Assembly: GCF_038004425.1 (NCBI RefSeq)
Contig: NZ_JBBORC010000001.1
Span: 2,023,001-2,087,000, forward strand
Length of the DNA: 64,000 bases
DNA from: Solibacillus sp. FSL W7-1464
GTDB taxonomy: Bacteria > Bacillota > Bacilli > Bacillales_A > Planococcaceae
Direction: 5' to 3'
The notes below the pieces were generated by a model, which saw only the letters and a list, made by a program, of their open reading frames with translations, did not search any database and was not told where the DNA came from. The translations under genes and the position numbers were made by a program. Below, piece by piece: positions 37,558 through 45,855 of the stretch (positions are counted from its first letter, which is position 1; each line of letters opens with the position of its first letter).

Positions 37558-37698
37558 TAAAGGGGCTGGCACACAACCCAAAAAAGCTATTTTTCTCTGA
37601 GAGAAAAATAGCTTTTTTGCTGAGCGTTAAAATATCCGTTTTTAATAAAGGCTTTCCAGTTATTTAACGGTCATTCTACTTATATCCCAGCCCCTTAT
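37558..37698. repeat. Intergenic element bounded by AAGGGGCTGG inverted repeats
   Basis: AAGGGGCTGG at the left end recurs inverted (CCAGCCCCTT) at 37687-37696. Inside lies a 15-bp hairpin (37584-37620). The left end shares GGCTGG-N9-CAAAAAAGC with 4301-4320, and the right end shares the 14-mer GGCTGGGATATAAG (minus strand) with the same place. It looks like a non-coding mobile-type element that now serves as a terminator between convergent genes. Confidence 0.6.
37580..37622. terminator. Bidirectional terminator inside the GGCTGG element
   Basis: AAAAAAGCTATTTTTCTC and its complement form an uninterrupted stem with a minimal loop, flanked by A and T tracts. Confidence 0.85.
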
Positions 37699-37700
37699 CT

Positions 37701-38426
37701 TTATGCAAGCTTTTTCGTCTTCATCGTTACATAGCGAATGAGTGCCGCGATAATTAATAACGCGGTCAATGCGATTGTACCGTTCTGCATTGTCGAATCA
37801 TCCGTTTTGGCAGCAATCCCGATGAGCGCCCAAACGATGACGAGTGTAAAGAAAATATCTTTCGAGAGGGCAACGGCCAAATAACCGAGAATAACCGCGA
37901 CTCCTACCAGTACGAGTGATCCGCTCACTTCCGAAATTCCCAAATCGACCCCATGATGTTTTAACACATAGCTCACATTAGCGATTGTCGCTACAGAAAT
38001 CCAAGCTAAGTAAAATGAAAACGGAAAACGTTCAGATAGCCCTTTTTCCGTGTTTTTATATTGCAGATAAATCGCAATGAGGGTAAATAACAAAAAGAAC
38101 ATTACGATAATGGATAGTATGAACTGTTCATAATGCCAGCTGAACAGCCAGGCAATATTAAATATACAGCTGATAATAAACAGAATACCGACTTTACCGT
38201 TAAAACGATTGTCTTTCACTTTGCGGTATATCGTAATCAGCCATATGACAAGCAGTACATAAATTAGCGACCAAATGGAAAATACGTAGCCTGCTGGCGT
38301 GAATAATACTTCCAAGCGATTCGTTATTTCAGCTGCCGTCTGCCCGTTTAACGGCAGTGTATTCGATAGCGCATTTACTACTATTACAGCGATCATAGCT
38401 ATCCACATTGTAATATACAAGCCCAT
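37701..38426 (-). CDS. TspO/MBR-related tryptophan-rich membrane protein
   Basis: 241 aa, about seven helices. The N-terminal region with LEVLFTPAGYVFSIWSLIYVLLVIWLI matches the signature of TspO/MBR-like tryptophan-rich sensory proteins. Longer than the classical ~155-aa TspO, as in other Bacillus relatives. Ligand and function unknown. Transcribed alone. Confidence 0.75.
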   Translation of the reverse strand: MGLYITMWIAMIAVIVVNALSNTLPLNGQTAAEITNRLEVLFTPAGYVFSIWSLIYVLLVIWLITIYRKVKDNRFNGKVGILFIISCIFNIAWLFSWHYEQFILSIIVMFFLLFTLIAIYLQYKNTEKGLSERFPFSFYLAWISVATIANVSYVLKHHGVDLGISEVSGSLVLVGVAVILGYLAVALSKDIFFTLVIVWALIGIAAKTDDSTMQNGTIALTALLIIAALIRYVTMKTKKLA

Positions 38427-38544
38427 TTTTCATCATCCTTTTTTCTAGAATTAGGGAACTATACCCTTCTTTAAAAAAGAATAAGCGGTAAAAACGGCTT
38501 TTGCTTTTAAGCAATGTTTTGTTGATTTCCTAAATTTTTAACGA

Positions 38545-39177
38545 TTATACCTGTTTCTCAAATGCGAGCTTAATGCCAAATCCAATTAGAACAGCCCCAG
38601 TGAACGTTTCAATCACAGATTGTGTAGCAGGTTTTTTCATAAAGTTGCGGATTTTGTTCAATAAGAATACATAGAGTGCAAACCAGACAAATGTTAAAAC
38701 AATATAGACGATTCCCATCGTTAAAAACGGCCAAAACGGTTCTGCGCCCTTTGATAGAAATTGAGGTAAAAACGTCAGAAAGAATACCGCTACTTTTGGG
38801 TTTGTGATATTTGTAATAAGGCCCTGTTTAAAATAGGAATTGCCTTTTGCTTCAATTTCCGGAATGTCCGTCATTTCTTCCATATCCGCTTTTTTCGCAC
38901 GCATGCTCAGCAATGTCTTGATGCCCAAATAGCATAAATAGACTGCCCCAACATATTTCAGCACGGTAAATGCCACGGCGGATTTTACGATAATCGCCGA
39001 CAGCCCGGCAACCGCTGCTATTGTATGGACGGTCAGTCCCGCACAAGAGCCGACCATCGTTTGGAATCCTCCCCTTTGTCCGTGAACTACTGTATTTTTC
39101 GTAACAATCGCTGTATCAGGACCCGGCAATACAATCAGCAGAACACATGCAATGATAAAGAACACAAGATTCTCCAT
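38545..39177 (-). CDS. LysE/RhtB family amino-acid exporter
   Basis: 210 aa, six helices. The family start LLIVLPGPDTAIVTKNTVVHGQRGGFQTMVGSCAGLTVH, followed by KYVGAVYLCYLGIKTLL and NPKVAVFFLTFLPQF, is diagnostic. Members export basic amino acids, homoserine or threonine; the substrate here is unknown. The repeat array lies directly upstream (39317-39490). Confidence 0.92.
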   Translation of the reverse strand: MENLVFFIIACVLLIVLPGPDTAIVTKNTVVHGQRGGFQTMVGSCAGLTVHTIAAVAGLSAIIVKSAVAFTVLKYVGAVYLCYLGIKTLLSMRAKKADMEEMTDIPEIEAKGNSYFKQGLITNITNPKVAVFFLTFLPQFLSKGAEPFWPFLTMGIVYIVLTFVWFALYVFLLNKIRNFMKKPATQSVIETFTGAVLIGFGIKLAFEKQV

Positions 39178-39316
39178 TTACTCACCTTCGTTTTCTGAAT
39201 TTTTAAATATGTTAACATGTTCAACTGAATGAAGCTAGGGGAATTTTAAGTTTACTGGATTGCTAATGCGGCGTTACAAGTATGTATTCCGTTAAATTTT
39301 GTAAGCAGTGACGGAA

Positions 39317-39490
39317 ATTATTAGAAGAATTTAAATTTTATTAGAAAACTTCACCTGTTTATTAGCATTTTCCGAATGCTTATTTCAACATTCAGGAGCA
39401 TTATTAGAACAATTGCATTATATATTAGAAAACCGTCAACTTATTAGAAGATGTCGAAACGATATTAGATGATTTTAAATTTTATTAGAA
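39317..39490. repeat. Helically phased TTATTAGAA array A
   Basis: The core TTAG occurs at 39321, 39341, 39362, 39404, 39425, 39444, 39465 and 39485, with steps of 20, 21, 42 (one decayed unit near 39383), 21, 19, 21 and 20 bp. Each is embedded in TTATTAGAA or a close variant, and the intervening ~12 bp differ. The ~20.5-bp period is two turns of B-DNA. Steps are not multiples of three, so it is not coding. Array B (47104-47275) is a second copy of the same type. Confidence 0.8.
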
Positions 39491-39505
39491 AATCTAAATC
39501 AGCAA

Positions 39506-40702
39506 TCAGCTTTCCGTTAACAGCATCATTTTTTCGGCAGCCTTCACTATAATGACATCCGCCTCAACTTCCCCCGAGTAATCAATATACATGACCGCCT
39601 GTTCTTTTACGAAGATGAATTCTTTGTTTCGGTCACTTAGGCGCACAAGTAATCGGTCAAATCCATCATGCTCTCTTTCCGTAAATAATTCTGTTTCATC
39701 ATCAAACGTATGCTCCGTGATTAAGTCCTCAACCAATGGTGCAACAAGGGAGTGAAAGCTTAACCGGAAAATTTCAGCCGAGATACTAGGGTTGTAACTG
39801 TTGTTCGGGTCAGACCATTGCCCTTTCTTTTCAATGAAATTTTCCTTCATTTTAAATTGCACAGGAGCAACTATACTCCAGTTTTCCGAGTAACTGTTTC
39901 TCCAATCTTCCCCGTCTATCATAAAAACATCACGTTCAAGATGTGGAGCATTTTCGATTGCTGCAAGCCTGACAAACGGCAATGTCGGATCTTCTTCTGG
40001 TAATGTAACGGTACCTAAATGCAACAACTGGTAAATTGGAATGCAAGCGGCAATTAATGATAAAACCAAAGTCGCAACATACGTTATTAAGTTATTCCGA
40101 TAAAAATTTTCCCATGGCTTTTGACGATCATCAGGATTTCCCTCTTTCATATCGCGTCGTATGCGTGCAATACCAAGCAGCCCCATCGCCATGGAAATCA
40201 GGTGAAAAATGTTTAGTAAATAAAGAAGCGTCGTCGTAAACATATGACCTTCAATTAATATTAAGATAGGGGTCTCGTCATTAAACCAAAGGCCGCCTAT
40301 AAGCCAAAAAAGAGCTGCCAAAGCAAATAATATAAAGATGAAACTTATCAATGTCTTCTTGAAAAGAGCATTTGCCACAGTTATTTGCTCTTCCCGATCT
40401 ATCGGAGGTTCATTTGCTTTACGATCTGTCGGTGATGCAAATACGTGAAAATTGCGGTCACTCGCAATATAGTCCCAGCCGCTTTCTTCAAATAACCGGA
40501 TTTTTTCACTTGATATATATTTGCTTTTTGCGAGTTCCAGCCGGTAATCCATTCGTTTGCGATCACCTTTTTTAAACTTCGCAAAATGTGTGCCAATCTC
40601 ATAAAAATGAAGACCTTGCTCGGACATATCCGAAAACCAGCTTTCATGTTCCTTGATACGCCAATACTGCCCCGGTCTTAATCTGCGTACGATTTCTGCC
40701 AT
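39506..40702 (-). CDS. DUF2812 domain membrane protein (paralogue 2)
   Basis: 398 aa. The N-terminal ~100 residues carry the DUF2812 pattern (WRIKEHESWFSDMSEQGLHFYEIG, KGDRKRMDYRLEL, LFEESGWDYIASDRNFHVFAS). About four membrane helices follow (residues ~125-235), then an extracytoplasmic-looking C-terminal domain. It is about half identical by eye to the product of 40879-42057 and ends in the same MLLTES motif. DUF2812 genes usually sit beside padR regulators, as here. Function unknown. Confidence 0.87.
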   Translation of the reverse strand: MAEIVRRLRPGQYWRIKEHESWFSDMSEQGLHFYEIGTHFAKFKKGDRKRMDYRLELAKSKYISSEKIRLFEESGWDYIASDRNFHVFASPTDRKANEPPIDREEQITVANALFKKTLISFIFILFALAALFWLIGGLWFNDETPILILIEGHMFTTTLLYLLNIFHLISMAMGLLGIARIRRDMKEGNPDDRQKPWENFYRNNLITYVATLVLSLIAACIPIYQLLHLGTVTLPEEDPTLPFVRLAAIENAPHLERDVFMIDGEDWRNSYSENWSIVAPVQFKMKENFIEKKGQWSDPNNSYNPSISAEIFRLSFHSLVAPLVEDLITEHTFDDETELFTEREHDGFDRLLVRLSDRNKEFIFVKEQAVMYIDYSGEVEADVIIVKAAEKMMLLTES

Positions 40703-40835
40703 CGCTCTCCCTCCTCATATGTCTGACCTAACAATAAAATACAAGGGAATGTTTGTAAATAAACAATTCGGACCAGGTAACCATTTCAGCACTCACTGAC
40801 GCACTAAGGAATATTGAAAATGTTCACAGCAAAGA

Positions 40836-40866
40836 GGCAACCCTGCCCATGCAGGATTGCCTTTTA
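40836..40866 (-). terminator. Terminator between the two DUF2812 genes
   Basis: GGCAATCCTGC pairs with GCAGGGTTGCC around a 3-nt loop on the minus strand, followed by TCTTT. The T tract is weak, so partial read-through is possible. Confidence 0.6.
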
Positions 40867-40878
40867 CACCGCTTAGAA

Positions 40879-42057
40879 CTAACTTTCCGCAAGCAGCATT
40901 ATTTTCTGAGCTGCATTTTCCACTAGGACATCCAGTTCTGCATATCCGTAATAACGTATATACATGACCACTTTATCTTTTGAAGCAACTAATTGTTTCA
41001 TTTCTTCATCCTCGTGAATAACAAGATAATCAAGAACAGGGTGCTTACTTTCTATGAAACTTCCCCTTTCATCTCCGTATGTATGCCACTCCATCAAGTC
41101 GGACAGCAATGGTTTAGCGAATGCCTGAAATGTTAAATTGTATATTTCAGAAGAAACGCTCGGTGAATAGGTTCCGCTTTCTTCCAACCACATTTCTTCC
41201 GTCTCGAACTGTACAGGTGCAAAGATACTCCAATTTGTTGTATAACGGTTTGCCCAATCGAATTCATCTGTATAATATTCATCCCGGTTCAGCTGTGGAT
41301 TTTGTTCGATATCAGCTAAACGGACAAACGGCAAGTTTTCGTCATTTTTTGGAAGTGTAAAGGTATCCATTTTTTTCAATTGATAAAATGGCATAATTAA
41401 GCCGTTTGCAAGAATAATACCTATAAAGACAACCGAAAATGCACCATTTTTTTTCAAACTTTTTTTCCAGGGAGCGTGATGATTGATGGCTTTGCCTTCA
41501 TTTAAACTTTTTTTCAATTCTTTAATCGCGAGCATTGCTTTTACCGCATTAATAACATAGTAAATATAGAGGATCGTCAGGGTACTTTGCTGAACGACAT
41601 ATCCTTCAACCAACCGTAAAACAGGCGTTCCATCCAAAAACCACATCGCCAAAAGCATACCTAAAATCAGGGCCACTCCCAGAGAAACCCATACTAAATT
41701 AAAGACGAGTTTTTTATAAAGGCGCTGTAAAGTAAATGCCTGTTCTGCTGGATCTGTATGAATTTCGGGTGCATTGGTTTCAGCCGGCGAAGAGAAAACA
41801 TGAAACCATTGATAGCTTGTAACATACTCCCAGCCGTTTTCCTCGTACAGATCAATTTGCTCATTAGTTATTAATTTTTTGTCTGTCACTTCAATCCGGT
41901 ATTCGATTCGCTTCGGGTCACCTTTTTTAAAATGGGCTAAATTGGTTCCCATTTTATGAAGGTGCAGCCCTTGTAACGACATGTCCGAAAACCAGCTTTC
42001 GTGTTCTCCGATTCGCCAATAGTTCGTTGGGCGGATTTTGCGTACCGTTTTAGCCAT
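40879..42057 (-). CDS. DUF2812 domain membrane protein (paralogue 1)
   Basis: 392 aa with the same layout as its neighbour: DUF2812 region (WRIGEHESWFSDMSLQGLHLHKMG, KGDPKRIEYRIEV, YEENGWEYVTSYQWFHVFSS), four helices, and a C-terminal domain ending MLLAES. Its ATG overlaps the padR gene by 8 nt, so it is under padR control. Function unknown; membrane or envelope stress roles are suspected for PadR-DUF2812 pairs but not shown. Confidence 0.88.
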   Translation of the reverse strand: MAKTVRKIRPTNYWRIGEHESWFSDMSLQGLHLHKMGTNLAHFKKGDPKRIEYRIEVTDKKLITNEQIDLYEENGWEYVTSYQWFHVFSSPAETNAPEIHTDPAEQAFTLQRLYKKLVFNLVWVSLGVALILGMLLAMWFLDGTPVLRLVEGYVVQQSTLTILYIYYVINAVKAMLAIKELKKSLNEGKAINHHAPWKKSLKKNGAFSVVFIGIILANGLIMPFYQLKKMDTFTLPKNDENLPFVRLADIEQNPQLNRDEYYTDEFDWANRYTTNWSIFAPVQFETEEMWLEESGTYSPSVSSEIYNLTFQAFAKPLLSDLMEWHTYGDERGSFIESKHPVLDYLVIHEDEEMKQLVASKDKVVMYIRYYGYAELDVLVENAAQKIMLLAES

Positions 42058-42367
42058 CGTTCCCCTCCTCCAATATAGTGCTGTCGAAAATTAGAGATTG
42101 TAGACGAGCATATTCCAGTCTTAATGCACGCTCGCCTTCTTCCGTAATTTCATATATTTTTCTCCGCCCATCGTCTTTTGACAAAGCGATTAATCCGTCC
42201 TTTTGCATACGTGACAGGACACCATATAACGTTCCGGGCCCCATCTTTAAACGGCCTTTTGATACTTCTGTAATGGATTGCATTACCTGATAACCATGAT
42301 TTGGGCGCATTAACGCCAATAACACATAATACATTGCTTCAGTCATCGGTCCGCCATTGTAAGACAT
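42050..42367 (-). CDS. PadR family transcriptional regulator
   Basis: 105-aa winged-helix regulator: MTEAMYYVLLALMRPNHGYQVMQSI, GPGTLYGVLSRMQKDGLI and DDGRRKIYEITEEGERAL are the standard PadR blocks. The ATG at 42367 follows GGAGG by seven bases; the longer open frame upstream includes promoter sequence. It is first in an operon with a DUF2812 gene, and a 10-bp palindrome sits at its transcription start, suggesting autorepression. Confidence 0.92.
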   Translation of the reverse strand: MSYNGGPMTEAMYYVLLALMRPNHGYQVMQSITEVSKGRLKMGPGTLYGVLSRMQKDGLIALSKDDGRRKIYEITEEGERALRLEYARLQSLIFDSTILEEGNDG

Positions 42368-42394
42368 ATTCATTCCTCCACCTATTATGTCACG

Positions 42395-42404
42395 CGATAT
42401 ATCG
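42395..42404. promoter_or_regulatory. Candidate PadR operator
   Basis: CGATATATCG, a perfect palindrome (flanked by partly symmetric bases), placed just downstream of the -10 element of the padR promoter. The position fits an autoregulatory repressor site. Confidence 0.5.
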
Positions 42405-42413
42405 TATAACGTA

Positions 42414-42442
42414 ATAGTAATATACAGGAAATAATTTGTAAA
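42414..42442 (-). promoter_or_regulatory. Promoter of padR-DUF2812
   Basis: Minus strand TTTACA (42437-42442), 17-nt spacer, TACTAT (42414-42419). Confidence 0.6.
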
Positions 42443-42461
42443 CTTGTTATTGAAAGCAATG

Positions 42462-42490
42462 AAAAAAACCACCCCAAAATTTTGGAGTGG
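42462..42490 (-). terminator. Terminator of the riboflavin operon
   Basis: Minus strand CCACTCC with GGGGTGG around an AAAATTTT centre, then seven T, shortly after the ribH stop. Confidence 0.85.
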
Positions 42491-42506
42491 CGTACACTAT
42501 TCTATA

Positions 42507-42971
42507 TTAAAACATTTTATTCAAGTTGGCCATTTCAATTGCGGACATTGCGCTGTCATAGCCTTTATTGCCTGCTTTTGTACCAGCACGTTCGATCGCC
42601 TGTTCGATATTTTCAGTTGTGACAATGCCGAAAATTACCGGAACTCCTGTATCCAGGCCTGCTTTTGCAATTCCTTTCGCTGCCTCGTTGCATACATAAT
42701 CATAATGTGTTGTTGATCCGCGAATGACCGTACCTAATCCGATTACTGCATCATAATTATTTGTTTCAGCCATTTTCTTCGCCACAAACGGTACTTCAAA
42801 GGCACCAGGTACCCATGCTGTATCAATGTTTGCTTCTTCAACACCGTGACGTTTCAAGCCATCGAGTGCACCACTTAATAATTTATCATTAATAAATTCA
42901 TTGAATCGCCCTACGACAATTCCGATTTTCAAATCTGTTCCGACTAATTGTGCTTCAAATATTTTTCCCAT
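42507..42971 (-). CDS. ribH: 6,7-dimethyl-8-ribityllumazine synthase
   Basis: Condenses the RibB product (3,4-dihydroxy-2-butanone 4-phosphate) with the ribitylaminopyrimidine; forms icosahedral shells in Bacillus. 154 aa with [21 protein letters not shown], the [14 protein letters not shown] motif and the catalytic His in [16 protein letters not shown]. Last gene of ribE-ribB-ribH. Confidence 0.96.
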   Translation of the reverse strand: MGKIFEAQLVGTDLKIGIVVGRFNEFINDKLLSGALDGLKRHGVEEANIDTAWVPGAFEVPFVAKKMAETNNYDAVIGLGTVIRGSTTHYDYVCNEAAKGIAKAGLDTGVPVIFGIVTTENIEQAIERAGTKAGNKGYDSAMSAIEMANLNKMF

Positions 42972-42986
42972 TTTAATTGCTCCTTT

Positions 42987-43598
42987 TTATACCAATACGG
43001 TAGTTAATTTTATATATTGAACTAAGTCTTCGATAGTAATAAATTTCAGTTTATGTTTTTGTGCCAGCTTTTCGAGCTGCGGCATGCGTGCCATTGAACC
43101 ATCTTCGTTCATAATTTCACAGATGACCGCGACTTCATTTGAATCGCAAAGCTTTGCCAGATCGACGCCTGCTTCCGTATGCCCGCGACGCTCCAACACG
43201 CCTCCCTGTTTTGCAATGAGCGGGAACACATGGCCAGGACGATGAAAATGCTCCGGTTTTGTTGCAGGATCCAGTAATGCTAACATCGTTTTAGAACGCT
43301 CAAATGCACTAATACCTGTCGTTGTTTGGATATGATCGATACTAATCGTAAAAGCCGTTTGATATGTATCGGTATTGCTTTGCACCATTGGATGAAGAGA
43401 AAGTCTTTCTGCAATTGCAGATGAAATTGGTGTACAAATTAACCCTCTTCCATGAAGTGCCATGAAATTAATATTTTCCGGTGTAGCGAATTCTCCTAAA
43501 ACTAGAAAATCCCCTTCATTTTCACGGTTCTCGTCATCTGACACAATAATAATCTCGCCGTTTTTCAATGCCTGAATTGCTTCTTCAATCGTATTCAT
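42987..43598 (-). CDS. ribB: 3,4-dihydroxy-2-butanone 4-phosphate synthase, single-domain
   Basis: Forms the four-carbon precursor of riboflavin from ribulose 5-phosphate. All DHBP synthase motifs are present ([54 protein letters not shown]). At 203 aa it lacks the C-terminal GTP cyclohydrolase II domain of the bifunctional RibBA (~400 aa) usual in Bacillus; it stops right at the domain border, 15 nt before ribH. Confidence 0.93.
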   Translation of the reverse strand: MNTIEEAIQALKNGEIIIVSDDENRENEGDFLVLGEFATPENINFMALHGRGLICTPISSAIAERLSLHPMVQSNTDTYQTAFTISIDHIQTTTGISAFERSKTMLALLDPATKPEHFHRPGHVFPLIAKQGGVLERRGHTEAGVDLAKLCDSNEVAVICEIMNEDGSMARMPQLEKLAQKHKLKFITIEDLVQYIKLTTVLV

Positions 43599-43612
43599 TT
43601 TGTACCACTCCT

Positions 43613-44248
43613 TTAAAATCCTGTACGTTGCAATAAGTCCATTGTTATCGTACTTCCCGTTTGATTTTGTAAATGTTTTTTTACATATTTACCGATTAGA
43701 TCTGTTTCAATGTTCACAACATCTCCCGGCTTTTTATAGCCTAATACAGTCTGCTCATACGTATGAGGGATTAAGGAAATGGTAATGAATGTGTCGGTCA
43801 CATCAAAAATTGTTAAACTCGTGCCGTCCACTGTAATTGAGCCTTTCTTAATACATTCTGCAATCAAATGCTTTTCCATTGCCAGGTCAATATAAACGGC
43901 ATTGGCAACAGGTCTTTTACGTTGTATTGTCGCAATCCCATCAACATGGCCCGAAACAATATGCCCGCCAAAACGACCATTCGCCGACATCGCCCGTTCC
44001 AGATTGACAGGCATTCCTGCTGCTAATTGCTGGAGGCTTGTTGCTTTGACCGTTTCTGGCATGACGTCCGCCAAAAATACGGATGGCGAGAATTGTTTCA
44101 CTGTCAGACAGACACCGTTAACGGCAATGCTGTCCCCGAGTTGAACATCCTCTAAAATTTTGCTTGCGCGAATGGCTAGTTCCATCGCTTGTGTGGACTG
44201 GCTGATCGTTTCAACCGTTCCCAGTTCTTCAATGATTCCTGTAAACAT
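43613..44248 (-). CDS. ribE: Riboflavin synthase alpha subunit
   Basis: Dismutates two lumazine molecules to riboflavin. 211 aa with the two repeated lumazine-binding barrels ([56 protein letters not shown]). The ATG at 44248 lies six bases after GAGGTG. First gene after the tandem FMN riboswitches. Confidence 0.95.
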   Translation of the reverse strand: MFTGIIEELGTVETISQSTQAMELAIRASKILEDVQLGDSIAVNGVCLTVKQFSPSVFLADVMPETVKATSLQQLAAGMPVNLERAMSANGRFGGHIVSGHVDGIATIQRKRPVANAVYIDLAMEKHLIAECIKKGSITVDGTSLTIFDVTDTFITISLIPHTYEQTVLGYKKPGDVVNIETDLIGKYVKKHLQNQTGSTITMDLLQRTGF

Positions 44249-44270
44249 CCTGCTCACCTCTTTTTAAAAT

Positions 44271-44302
44271 TAAAAAAAGAACCCCGATTGAATTCGGAGT
44301 TC
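44271..44302 (-). terminator. Terminator of the proximal FMN riboswitch
   Basis: Minus strand GAACTCCGA-N6-TCGGGGTTC followed by seven T, about 24 nt before the ribE start. Confidence 0.88.
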
Positions 44303-44373
44303 GATGAGAGGAAAATTGAGCATCATCAAATAAGCTTTTTGAACATAATTTTCAAAAAACTGCTGACATTGCT

Positions 44374-44508
44374 TCCTTCTCCCATCCAGACTGTAACTGT
44401 CGGCTTTGGACTCGCACCAAATCCTGCACACATAAAGTGGCTCACGGGCTTAGAGATCTACTCATCACCGTCGATTGGGAATTTCACCCGACCCCGAAGG
44501 AAATTATT
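44374..44508 (-). promoter_or_regulatory. FMN riboswitch (RFN element), proximal copy
   Basis: Aptamer that binds FMN and stops transcription of ribE-ribB-ribH. Conserved RFN segments on the minus strand: CCTTCGGGGTCGGGTGAAAT at the 5' side, GACGGTGATGAG, AGCCCGTGAGCC, CAGGATTTGGTG and GTCTGGATGGGAGAAGG at the 3' side. Nearly identical to the distal copy at 44609-44742. Confidence 0.95.
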
Positions 44509-44521
44509 CTTTTCATGGAAA

Positions 44522-44551
44522 TAAAAAAATCCCGTCACAAGGCGCGACAGG
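44522..44551 (-). terminator. Terminator of the distal FMN riboswitch
   Basis: Minus strand CCTGTCGC-N5-GTGACGGG followed by A and seven T. A second hairpin (44572-44601, CACATTTTAAAA with TTTTAAATGTG, then ATTTTTT) precedes it. Together they form a full off-switch before the second aptamer begins. Confidence 0.82.
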
Positions 44552-44608
44552 AAAAGTGTATAGCAAAAAATCACATTTAAAATCAAATTTTTTAAAATGT
44601 GTTGCTAT

Positions 44609-44742
44609 TCCTTCTCCCATCCAGACTATAACTGTCGGCTTTGGATTTGCACCAAAATCCTGCACACATAAAGTGGCTCACGGGCTTAGAGTTCAACTCA
44701 TCACCGTCGATTGGGAATTTCACCCGACCCCGAAGGAAATTA
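44609..44742 (-). promoter_or_regulatory. FMN riboswitch (RFN element), distal copy
   Basis: A second complete aptamer with all the conserved RFN segments, about 100 nt upstream of the proximal one in the same leader. Only scattered differences separate the two, mostly in peripheral loops, which points to recent duplication or sequence homogenisation. Confidence 0.95.
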
Positions 44743-44757
44743 TTTTATTTGAAAGTT

Positions 44758-44786
44758 ATTGTAACATACATAATTTAAAAAGCTAA
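44758..44786 (-). promoter_or_regulatory. Promoter of the riboflavin leader
   Basis: Minus strand TTAGCT (44781-44786), 17-nt spacer, extended -10 TGT-TACAAT (TACAAT at 44758-44763). Transcription would start just before the distal riboswitch. Confidence 0.6.
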
Positions 44787-45058
44787 TAGTATTTTAGCAC
44801 CTACTTACTTTTTGTTCCCTCAATCCTTTTACCTTACCCCTCTATTAAATTAAAATTTTGAAACTTTCTTCAAGGCAATACGTAGAAGAATATACATAAT
44901 ATTACAGTAATAGAAAAGGAGTTATTGCAAGCTGATTTTAAGTGTCTTTCATTTGCTTAGTTGCTTTTTTTCAAGTAATTCATCTATAAAACATAGTGTC
45001 GGATAATCTTCAGTATTATAAAAAATAAATACCTTTTTTAATGGTAATGGAGGCTTTT

Positions 45059-45742
45059 ATGGCAAATAATTCACAGTCGAATAAATATTTTATCTTTCTG
45101 GAACTATTGTTCTATGTAGTTTTACCTTATGCGATATGGAAGTTTGGACGAGAGCCTCTTGGTGACTATGCCGCAATGCTGCTGTCCACTGTTCCCGGGA
45201 TCATTTATACGGTTTACCGCTTTGCGAAAGATCGTCAGTTTAATGTGACGGGATTGTTTATTTTAGGTTCGATGCTTATTGGTACTACGGTTGATCTGCT
45301 GTCGGGTTCAGCCGAGCAGATGATTTGGAATAACGTATATTTAGGTCTTTTTTATACGTTTCTATTTGTCATTTTATTCATTGTGAAGCAGCCTATTTCT
45401 CTGTATATTGCAGTCGATTTTGCTTATCTGCAAGGCTATTCACGAAAGGACAGTAAGGCGTTATTCTTCCAAAAAGGGATTTTCCGGTGGTTTCAGCTGA
45501 TCCAGATTGTGTTCATTATCCGAGGACTAGTTATGGCAGGAATTACGGTCTATCTTTTACGGAAGTTTGGAATTGACAGTTATGGTGACATGCTGATTTA
45601 TAAACGAGTAGCGGTTTGGGTATTTTCCGGTATTTTAACGGGGATGTTCTTTTACATTAGTGTTGTTGTACAAAAATATACGAAACGATTACAGGAAAAG
45701 AATGAGCAAAATATAAAAGAACCGGAAGTTGTTACGGAATAA
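45059..45742 (+). CDS. VC0807-like integral membrane protein
   Basis: 227 aa with six helices; pattern (FYVVLPYAIWKFG, AAMLLSTVPGIIYTVYRF, LSGSAEQMIWNNVYLGLFYTFLFVILF) matches the VC0807 family of unknown function. The ATG at 45059 follows GGAGG by five bases. The region 44790-45058 upstream holds no other gene. Confidence 0.78.
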   Translation: MANNSQSNKYFIFLELLFYVVLPYAIWKFGREPLGDYAAMLLSTVPGIIYTVYRFAKDRQFNVTGLFILGSMLIGTTVDLLSGSAEQMIWNNVYLGLFYTFLFVILFIVKQPISLYIAVDFAYLQGYSRKDSKALFFQKGIFRWFQLIQIVFIIRGLVMAGITVYLLRKFGIDSYGDMLIYKRVAVWVFSGILTGMFFYISVVVQKYTKRLQEKNEQNIKEPEVVTE

Positions 45743-45758
45743 TTATTTTATAATTTTT

Positions 45759-45788
45759 TGAACCTTTCTCTCCTCCTGTTTGTATAGT
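45759..45788 (+). promoter_or_regulatory. Possible ECF-type promoter of the sigma-factor cluster
   Basis: TGAACC (45759-45764), 16-nt spacer, TGTATAGT (45781-45788). The -35 resembles ECF-type elements (TGAAC) and the -10 is one base from CGTA. Autoregulation by the downstream sigma factor would be typical, but the match is weak. Confidence 0.33.
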
Positions 45789-45855
45789 CATTGAAAGCAT
45801 TAAAAATGGAAGTACGATATGTATTCCAAATTCAACGAGGTGAGGGGTAATGCTT

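Noticed and set aside
39180-39490. Array A as a CRISPR array
   Set aside because: The repeat core is only ~9 bp and degenerate, spacers are ~12 bp, and no cas genes are present. This does not fit any CRISPR geometry.
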